Assembly (NCBI RefSeq): GCF_014650715.1
Contig: NZ_BMVM01000009.1
Coordinates: forward strand, 186,001 to 250,000
DNA from: Streptomyces bluensis
GTDB lineage: Bacteria; Actinomycetota; Actinomycetes; Streptomycetales; Streptomycetaceae
DNA: 64,000 bases
Direction: 5' to 3'
Below are positions 57,599 to 64,000 of this stretch, in pieces. The position numbers and the translations under genes were made by a program. Under the pieces are notes generated by a model that worked only from the letters and a program-made list of their open reading frames with translations, was not told the DNA's origin and did no database searches. Numbering within the stretch: position 1 is the first letter of the stretch; every line of letters starts with the position of its first letter.

Positions 57599-58195
57599 TC
57601 CGCTCTCGGCTCGTTCCTACGACGTCCTTACCCTACCCCCACGGTTGACACGAGCGGCGACTGTCAAAGGAAGTTTGACCTCTATCAAAGCTCTCCGAAT
57701 CGATGGACCGCCGGACAACTGCCGGTTTGCCTGGTATCTACTGTTTGCGATGTCGAGAGGGTCAATTACCTCCCGGGAAAGCGGACCGAGATCTTCCGCC
57801 TCCGCCCCCAACAGACCCTAGGAACAGGGCACTTGCGCACGCCGATTCGAATCCACTACGGTCCTTCACTGGTAGCCCCACATGCCTCGGAAGAAACATT
57901 TCTCCGATCCGCCCACAGGTGTGTCTTGTTGGGGAACAGGCCCTTTCGCTGCCTTCACGATGCACACTTCCACTCCTTTCTTCGTTCCGCCGCACACACA
58001 TATCCGCTCTCCCTGAAAGAGCAGGCAGCCCTTGACGCCGCACCCGAGGCTCACAATCGTGGAAAGTGCAAGATCGTGAGCGAATACGACCGCTTATCTG
58101 CCCTTCCCGTGCACCTTGACTCTCCGTGGAACCGCTTGGGTGGAAACCGCGTCCGTGACATCACCCGCCCCACCCGTGCCGAGGATCGGAGACCC
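57599..58195. promoter_or_regulatory. 597-bp divergent control region with TTGAC/GTCAA repeats
   Basis: Between the HTH-GHKL gene and the helicase fusion. Close to the HTH gene are TTGAC (57645-57649), GTCAAA-N5-TTTGAC (57663-57679) and ATCAAAG (57683), a cluster of half-sites that suits binding by the XRE domain. The rest (57700-58195) is markedly lower in GC than the genes and contains no convincing gene, although the helicase frame stays open through it. It may contain the helicase promoter or an untranslated leader. Confidence 0.55.
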
Positions 58196-61100
58196 GTGTC
58201 CGCTGAACAGACCCCCGTAGTGAAGACGGTGATCGAGCAGTCCTCCCGGGTTCTGCAGACATACGAGGTCGACCCTGGACTGATCGCGGAACACTCGAAC
58301 GGCGAGCGGCGCATCACTCAAGGCGGATACGGCGACCGTCAGCTCTTCGAACTCGTCCAGAACGCGGCCGACGAAATCGCCGCGGAACCCGGTGGCTCCA
58401 TCCACGTCGTCCTCACCGAATCTCATCTCTACTGCGCCAACGAAGGAACTCCGGTCACCCCCGAGGGCGCGGAAACCATTCTCCGAATGAGCATGTCACG
58501 CAAGCGAGGCGGGCAGATCGGCCGGTTCGGCGTGGGGGTGAAGTCGGTCCTCGTGGTCACCGACACCCCGGAATTCTTCAGCCGATCCGGCAGCTTCGGT
58601 TTCGATCGCGCATGGTCATACGGACAGATTAGGTCCGTACCTGGAGTCGTGGAGCGGTACGGACCCGAGTTCGACGCTCCCGTGCTGCGGATGGCCCGCC
58701 CGCTCGACGAGCGTCTGGAGCGCGCAGCCGACCCGGTCCTCGACGAACTGCTCACCTGGGCAACCACCGTGGTACGGCTGCCGCTTCTTGTGGGAGCGGA
58801 CGATCGGCTAGGTCTGGACATGCATGGGGGTCGCGCGCGCCGTCCCGGCGAGCAGCGCGAGGAGTTCCCGGTCGGCTTCCAGCTCTTCTCCCCTCACGTG
58901 GCGAAGGTCGTCCTGGAGGACCATCGGCCTCGTCCGCTCGCTCGCCGGGTGCTGACCACCGAGCAGAGCGGTGATCTGCACACCGTGGTCGAGGAGCGGA
59001 CCGGAAAGCCCACGGCCGCTGAACGCTGGCGCGTCTTCACCGTCACCCACGAGCCCGGCCCGGCCGCCCGAGCCGATGCCGGTGAGCTTCACGACCGGCT
59101 CTCGCTCGATCTCGCTTGGGCCGTACCCGAGTTGGAGAAGGATACGGACAGCGGACTGTACGTCAGCCCGAGGTCTCGTGGCCGGGGACGCTTCTGGTCC
59201 TTCTTCCCGACCAAGTACGAGATCTCCTTGAGCGGGATCCTCAATGGTGCTTGGAAGACCAACGAGGACCGGCAAAACCTCCTCGACTCCTCGCCCTTCA
59301 ATCAGGAAATGATCAGGGTGTCGGCGACGCTGGTCGTCGACTCCCTTCCCGCTCTCACCCCCAGCGCGGACCCGGCCGCGTACCTTCCTCTGCTGCCTGG
59401 GCGTGTGAAGGAAGCGATCAGTTGGGCGGACGAGTTCCTGACCCGGGAAATTTGGGCGCGGGCCGCGGTCCGTCCGTCGCTGCCCGACCAGGAGGGGGTG
59501 CTGCGTGTACCGACCGAGCTGCGCGTCCACCCTCGGTTCGACAAGGACCAGAAACGCCTCGCCGGCTGGCTACGCATGTGGCACGAGTGCCCTGGTCGCC
59601 CCACGAACTGGCTGCACCCCAGCGTCGAGGCGGACTCGCTGCGTTCCGGAAAGGTCGAGCACATCCTCGGCGCGGCCGGGCACGGGCGGACCGACGTCCG
59701 CGAGTGGCTGGAGGCACTCGTCGAGTGCGGCACCGCCGAGGCGTCGGCGGTGGCGATCCGCATTCTCGCGGACATGATCGAGGCTGGGTCCCCGTACGTG
59801 GAGGAGGCACGAAAGGCTCGAATCGTGCTCACGGAGGAGCACGGTCTCGTCGCCCCTGTGCACGGTCGAGTGTTCCGCCGCGCGGACCAGGGAGGACTGC
59901 GTGAGTCCTTGGTGTACGTGGTCGACGGCATCGCCCAGGATCCGTCGCTTGCTCACGCTCTCAACGTACTCGGTATCCGGGAGGCGGACGTCGAGGGGCG
60001 CTTCGTGAGCGTCCTCGACCAAGGCTTCGACGACTACCGGGACAACGAATGGGAGCGGTTCTGGGAGCTGTTCCGACAGGCCGGGGGGCGCCGGCTGGCC
60101 CAAAGAGTTCTGGAACGGGTGCCGACGCCTCGCGAGACGCTGCACGTGCGGACCGCCGACGGGAAATTCCGGCCGGTGCGAGACTGCATGCTTCCGGGAG
60201 CGGTGGTCGACGCCCGGCGTGACCCGAGCATCGCTGTCGACAAGGAGTTCCACTCTGACGACCTCTCCTTCTTCCCGGAGATCGGCCTGCGCGAGCGTCC
60301 CTCGACCGGGGTGCGGCCGGAGGGCGAGCTCTGGTTCGAGGAGTACCGGGAGGTGGTCCACTCCGCCCTTCTGAGGAGTCTGGACGAGCGCGCCCCCCGT
60401 CCGTCCCTGAGTCGGATGAAGGTAGAGGGCTCCGCGATCGGTGGACCGCTGCACCTGTTCCGATCCCTCTCGGAGGAGTCTCGCGCCGCTTTTCTGAAGG
60501 CTTTGGCCGATGACGACGTGGTGGACAACTGGACCTGTCGGATCGGTGCCCAGTCGAGCACTCGGCAGGCCGTGATTTCTCCGATCCGCTGGATGCTCAA
60601 GAAGTACGGGACGGTCGCCACCTCCCAGGGGATCAAGCCCCTCAAGGAGGCTGTCGGACCGCAGCTGGCCGCCTACCGCGACGTGCTGCCGGTCGCCGAC
60701 ATCTCCCCGGAGAAAGCCCGCAAGCTGCGTCTGCCGACCACGGTCGACGAGGTTCCGTCCGACCGCTGGGACACCCTTCTCGCCGAGGTGTCCCAGAGCG
60801 AGGATGACACCTTCGTCGGCGCCACCTACGTGATGCTGACCAGGTTCGGCGCGGACTTCCCCGAGGACACTCTCACCCGGTGCCGTATCGGTGACATCTG
60901 GGGCGCGCGTCCCGATGACGAGATCACCCTCGCAGTCGACGCCGCCGAGTATCGGGCGCTGCGGGCTGAGCAGCTTCCCGCGCTGCTCGTGGCGACACCC
61001 CAGGACGCCGAGCTGATGGTCGAGAAGTGGGGCATGCTTCGCTACTCGGACGTGATCAGCCAGGAAACCCGCGAAGTCCCGGACGGTGACCCGGTCCTCC

Positions 61101-62956
61101 TGGTGGAGTTGTACCCCGCGCTGCGCCAACGGTTGAACAGTGCCAACCGGAACAGCCTCGTGCAGCGGTGCACCGAGCTGGAGGAGGTGACCCGCACCCC
61201 CAAGGGCACGCAACACGCCACCCTGGACGCCGTGCGCCACGGCAGCACCATCAAGGTCCGCGTCCCGCTGGACCCCGAGCCGATGCTGCGACTGATCGAC
61301 CGCGAGCTGGAGCTCGGGCTCGGCCCGGCCGGCTGCCGGGCGGTGCTGGAGCACCAGGAGCGCATGGCACGGGACAGCCAGACGAAGGCGGCGCTCAAGG
61401 CCGTGCGCGACGCCGAGGACGTGGTCGCCAAGATCGAGATGCTGATCGGCGCGGAAGGCCTGCGGTCGGGGCTGCCCGAAGGGTTGATGGAGGCCGAGCT
61501 GCAGGAGACCGACGGTGCCGAACCGTCCGGGCACCGGATCGCGCAGATGGCCTTTAACGCGCACGGGGACGGCGTGCTTCAACAGCACGCCCGGGACATC
61601 CAGGCCAAATTCCCCAACGCGCCGGTCGCGTACGGAGGCTCGTCGGCCGCCGTCGCCTTCGTGTCGGACCTGAAGCTGCCCGTGTCCTTCGCCGGCTCCA
61701 GGATGCCGTCACCGCCCGCGTTCGAAACCGTGGACGGCCCGCGGGACTTCCCACGGCTGCACAACTACCAGGAGGATCTGGTCCGGAACATCTCCACCCT
61801 TCTCGACCGATTGGCCCCACAGCGCGGGATGTTGTCCCTGCCCACCGGCGCCGGCAAGACCCGGGTCACCGCCGAAGCCGTGATCCGCTGGGTGAAGCGG
61901 GTGGGCGACTTGCAGGGGCCTCTGCTGTGGATCGCGCAGACCGAGGAGCTCTGCGAGCAGGCAGTACAGGGCTGGAAGTTCGTGTGGAGCAAGGTGGGGG
62001 CGGAACGGCCGCTCACCATCAGTCGGCTGTGGAGCAGCAACGAGGTGGGGAACGTCGTCGAACACCCGCACCTGGTCATCGCTACCGACGCCAAGTTGGA
62101 GCGCTGTCTGGACACCGATCAGTACGCCTGGCTGCGACAGGCTGCACTCGTGATCGTGGACGAGGCGCACACCGCCATCTCCAAGCGGTACACCGAGATT
62201 TTGGGACAGCTGGGGCTCACCCAGTACGAGACCGGACGGCATCTGCTCGGTCTGACCGCCACTCCGTTCCGCAACACCAACGAGGAGGAAACCCGTCGAC
62301 TGGTCAACCGCTTCGGTAACCGACGGCTCGACGAGGGTGTCTTCCCGTCCGGTGATCCGTACCGGGATCTCCAGGAATGGAGAATGCTCGCCCAGGTGGA
62401 GCACCGCACGCTGGAGGGCGGCCGAATCGAACTGACCCGCGACGAGAAGGCGCAGGCCGACCGGATGGCGGTGCTCTCCCGCGCCGCCGAACAGCGCCTC
62501 GCCGACGACCACGCGCGCAGCCGCCGCATCATCGACGAAGTAAGCAAGCTTCCGGAGGACTGGCCGACCTTGCTCTTCGCCACGTCAGTGGACCATGCGA
62601 AGTACTTGGCAGCGATGTTGAACGACCGTCAGGTGCCTGCCTCTGCTGTGGACGCGACCACCAGCCCTCAGGACCGGCGTCGGCGGATCGAGGACTTCCG
62701 TACGGGCCGTATCCGGGTGCTCACCAACTACGGTGTCCTCACCCAGGGGTTCGATGCGCCCGCCACCCGTGTCGTGGTGGTGGCCCGCCCGGTCTACAGC
62801 ACCAACGTCTACCAACAGATGATCGGTCGTGGCCTGCGCGGCCCCAAGAACGGCGGCAAGGACACCTGCCTGATCCTCAACGTCAGCGACAACGTCGCCA
62901 ACTTCGACACCCAGCTCGCCTTCACCCAGTTCGAGCACCTCTGGAGTGGTAAGTGA
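58196..62956 (+). CDS. Giant fusion: sacsin-like GHKL ATPase plus SF2 (DEAD/DEAH) helicase
   Basis: 1586 aa from GTG 58196 (CGGAG upstream). N-terminal Bergerat fold of the sacsin type: YGDRQLFELVQNAADEI (E52, N56, D59), CANEGTPVTPEG, IGRFGVGVKSVL (109-119). A ~1000-residue middle part is unassigned. The C-terminal third is an SF2 helicase: PRLHNYQEDLVRNI (Q-like), LPTGAGKTRV (I), VIVDEAHTAIS (II), GLTATPFRNT (III), VLTNYGVLTQGFDAPATRVVVVARPVYS (V), QMIGRGLRGPKNGGK (VI). The helicase resembles type I/III restriction and RecQ/Rad25-like translocases. A GHKL clamp plus a DNA motor in one chain is unusual. The UvrD gene overlaps its stop. Confidence 0.9.
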   Translation: MSAEQTPVVKTVIEQSSRVLQTYEVDPGLIAEHSNGERRITQGGYGDRQLFELVQNAADEIAAEPGGSIHVVLTESHLYCANEGTPVTPEGAETILRMSMSRKRGGQIGRFGVGVKSVLVVTDTPEFFSRSGSFGFDRAWSYGQIRSVPGVVERYGPEFDAPVLRMARPLDERLERAADPVLDELLTWATTVVRLPLLVGADDRLGLDMHGGRARRPGEQREEFPVGFQLFSPHVAKVVLEDHRPRPLARRVLTTEQSGDLHTVVEERTGKPTAAERWRVFTVTHEPGPAARADAGELHDRLSLDLAWAVPELEKDTDSGLYVSPRSRGRGRFWSFFPTKYEISLSGILNGAWKTNEDRQNLLDSSPFNQEMIRVSATLVVDSLPALTPSADPAAYLPLLPGRVKEAISWADEFLTREIWARAAVRPSLPDQEGVLRVPTELRVHPRFDKDQKRLAGWLRMWHECPGRPTNWLHPSVEADSLRSGKVEHILGAAGHGRTDVREWLEALVECGTAEASAVAIRILADMIEAGSPYVEEARKARIVLTEEHGLVAPVHGRVFRRADQGGLRESLVYVVDGIAQDPSLAHALNVLGIREADVEGRFVSVLDQGFDDYRDNEWERFWELFRQAGGRRLAQRVLERVPTPRETLHVRTADGKFRPVRDCMLPGAVVDARRDPSIAVDKEFHSDDLSFFPEIGLRERPSTGVRPEGELWFEEYREVVHSALLRSLDERAPRPSLSRMKVEGSAIGGPLHLFRSLSEESRAAFLKALADDDVVDNWTCRIGAQSSTRQAVISPIRWMLKKYGTVATSQGIKPLKEAVGPQLAAYRDVLPVADISPEKARKLRLPTTVDEVPSDRWDTLLAEVSQSEDDTFVGATYVMLTRFGADFPEDTLTRCRIGDIWGARPDDEITLAVDAAEYRALRAEQLPALLVATPQDAELMVEKWGMLRYSDVISQETREVPDGDPVLLVELYPALRQRLNSANRNSLVQRCTELEEVTRTPKGTQHATLDAVRHGSTIKVRVPLDPEPMLRLIDRELELGLGPAGCRAVLEHQERMARDSQTKAALKAVRDAEDVVAKIEMLIGAEGLRSGLPEGLMEAELQETDGAEPSGHRIAQMAFNAHGDGVLQQHARDIQAKFPNAPVAYGGSSAAVAFVSDLKLPVSFAGSRMPSPPAFETVDGPRDFPRLHNYQEDLVRNISTLLDRLAPQRGMLSLPTGAGKTRVTAEAVIRWVKRVGDLQGPLLWIAQTEELCEQAVQGWKFVWSKVGAERPLTISRLWSSNEVGNVVEHPHLVIATDAKLERCLDTDQYAWLRQAALVIVDEAHTAISKRYTEILGQLGLTQYETGRHLLGLTATPFRNTNEEETRRLVNRFGNRRLDEGVFPSGDPYRDLQEWRMLAQVEHRTLEGGRIELTRDEKAQADRMAVLSRAAEQRLADDHARSRRIIDEVSKLPEDWPTLLFATSVDHAKYLAAMLNDRQVPASAVDATTSPQDRRRRIEDFRTGRIRVLTNYGVLTQGFDAPATRVVVVARPVYSTNVYQQMIGRGLRGPKNGGKDTCLILNVSDNVANFDTQLAFTQFEHLWSGK

Positions 62957-64000
62957 CCGACACCTACCTCGACAGCCCCCCACTCACCGCCGAGCAGCGG
63001 GCCGTGGTCGAGCAGCCCTGGGATGCGCGTGTCCTCGTCACCGCCGGTGCCGGGGCGGGAAAAACGCACACGTTGGTGCGCCGCCTCGATGCGCTGTGCG
63101 GTCACGAGGACACCGACGAGGCGTTGGAGGCCGCCGAGATCCTTGTGTTGACCTTCTCCAGGGCAGCCGCCCGCGAGCTACGCGAGCGGATCGCCCGGCA
63201 TGGGGAGCGGGCCCGCCGGGTGCGAGCCCAGACCTTCGACGCCTGGGCCTACGGGGTGCTCGTTCAGGCATACCCGGACCAGGACTGGGGTGCGGCCTCC
63301 TTCGACGAGCGGATCAAGTCCGCAGTCGAAGCGATCGAGAAGGGCGCGCTGGAGTCCGGCGACGCCGTCCCGCCCTCCCATGTGGTGATCGACGAGGTGC
63401 AGGACCTGTTAGGTGACCGCCGGGAACTGGTGGAGGCTCTGCTCGACCGCTACCAGGACAGCTGCGGCTTCACCGTGGTCGGCGACGCCGCCCAGTCCGT
63501 CTACGGCTTCCAGATCGAGGACCTGACCGAACGCAAGGACGAGACCGGCAGGTTCTTCGAGTGGTTGCGTTGTTCTTATCCCGACGATCTTGTGGAGCTG
63601 CGCCTCACTGAGAATTTCCGGGCCGGCACCCCCGAGGCCCGGATCGCACTGAGGCACGGTCCCTGGCTCCAGCAGGTCAGCGATACGGATGAGGCGGCGA
63701 CACTCTACGACGAACTGCGCGACCTGCTGCTGGATCCGGCGAACGGGATGGGCGACCTCACCGATCAGTTCGCCTTGGACGGGCTGCGGAACCTCTCCGA
63801 CACGTGCGCGATCCTCACTCGCGACAACCGTCAGGCCCTGGTGGTCTCCGGACTACTCCACGAGCACGGCATTGCACACCGGCTGCGGCCCCCTCTTGAA
63901 GAGCGGCCGGTGCCGTACTGGGTGGCCGAGTTGCTGCGCCGCACTGAGGCGACCGGCCTCACCGAGGGCCGATTCCGCTCTCTGCTCACAGAGATCCCTC
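62953..64000 (+). CDS. UvrD/Rep-like SF1A helicase, N-terminal part
   Basis: 349 codons to the window edge, from GTG 62953 overlapping the upstream stop. Motifs: LTAEQRAVVEQPW (Q), LVTAGAGAGKTHTLVRRL (I), ILVLTFSRAAARELRERI (Ia), HVVIDEVQDLLGDR (II), TVVGDAAQSVYGFQ (III), LTENFRAGTPEAR (IV). Typical of ATP-dependent 3'-5' helicases of the UvrD group, which in defence islands often pair with nucleases or with ATP-dependent sensors (Gabija and similar). The downstream half, and any nuclease fused to it, lie outside the window. Confidence 0.9.
   Translation, partial: MTDTYLDSPPLTAEQRAVVEQPWDARVLVTAGAGAGKTHTLVRRLDALCGHEDTDEALEAAEILVLTFSRAAARELRERIARHGERARRVRAQTFDAWAYGVLVQAYPDQDWGAASFDERIKSAVEAIEKGALESGDAVPPSHVVIDEVQDLLGDRRELVEALLDRYQDSCGFTVVGDAAQSVYGFQIEDLTERKDETGRFFEWLRCSYPDDLVELRLTENFRAGTPEARIALRHGPWLQQVSDTDEAATLYDELRDLLLDPANGMGDLTDQFALDGLRNLSDTCAILTRDNRQALVVSGLLHEHGIAHRLRPPLEERPVPYWVAELLRRTEATGLTEGRFRSLLTEIP

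Noticed and set aside
57389..58195. N-terminal extension of the giant helicase fusion
   Set aside because: The frame is open, but the translated text is not protein-like, it overlaps the HTH-GHKL gene start region, and a GTG with a ribosome site exists at 58196 just before the conserved domain.
50552..64000. DISARM, BREX, Dnd or a classical type II restriction-modification system
   Set aside because: DISARM would need DrmA/DrmB/DrmC, BREX would need PglZ/BrxC, and Dnd would need DndB-E; none is seen. No ordinary type II endonuclease accompanies the methylases within the window.

Overview
The window is high-GC actinobacterial DNA, almost certainly a Streptomyces chromosome. Evidence: strongly G/C-ending codons, frequent GTG starts, ATGA stop/start overlaps throughout, three identical tRNA-Lys(CUU) genes, and a gene order I recognise from Streptomyces (cdgA-type GGDEF/EAL gene, ehu ABC transporter, AA10 LPMO, cslA-glxA-GH6 cellulose-like glycan locus, SEC-C protein). 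No phage structural genes, CRISPR arrays or rRNA genes were seen.

Layout. 1-4.5 kb: the 3' end of a PAP2-type membrane phosphatase gene, then a tightly overlapping three-gene operon encoding a Cas4/RecB-like nuclease with a probable Fe-S cysteine set, an unknown protein and an SF1 helicase (a possible 'split Dna2'). 4.5-8.8 kb: a GntR/FCD regulator and a catabolic operon (Ldh2-type dehydrogenase, ABM monooxygenase, cupin, aldehyde dehydrogenase); the same palindrome CTGTATACAG lies before the regulator and before the operon. 8.8-12 kb: small unknown genes, tRNA-Lys copy 1 and a secreted M6 metalloprotease. 12-14.3 kb: a PAS-GGDEF-EAL cyclic-di-GMP enzyme (probable CdgA). 14.3-24.7 kb: a catabolic/uptake island with an LLM flavin monooxygenase, two Asp/Glu racemase-superfamily proteins, a D-2-hydroxyacid dehydrogenase, an amidase, a DUF3830 protein, the EhuBCDA transporter and an IclR regulator. 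The canonical ectoine hydrolase and deacetylase are absent.

24.8-36 kb: tRNA-Lys copy 2, an acyl-CoA ligase, an LPMO with a DasR-like operator, an SPFH protein, a cell-wall hydrolase with peptidoglycan-binding repeats, tRNA-Lys copy 3, then cslA-glxA and a convergent GH6 lipoprotein. These fit hyphal-tip glycan synthesis and processing. 36-48 kb: surface and housekeeping genes, including a sortase-like protein lacking its catalytic His, a LARTG-anchored surface protein, a HAD phosphatase, a Gfo/Idh/MocA oxidoreductase, a Uma2 nuclease, a FAH hydrolase, a YidC paralogue with DUF6412, a class E sortase, a GH30 galactanase and a SEC-C protein.

48-64 kb: the accessory region. A 26-aa ORF coupled to a small membrane protein is followed by an IS110-family element and then a genome-defence island running off the window. 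The island holds a Vsr-type endonuclease, a C5-methyltransferase whose catalytic PCQ is PRV, an intact C5-methyltransferase with a large charged helical insertion, a divergent operon (XRE-HTH/GHKL ATPase fusion, unknown protein, DUF6339-like protein), a 1586-aa sacsin-like-ATPase/SF2-helicase fusion and a UvrD-like helicase. I read this as a predicted GHKL/MORC-type ATP-dependent restriction-modification-like system. It is the most interesting object in the window. All functions are inferred from sequence reading; no database search was run.
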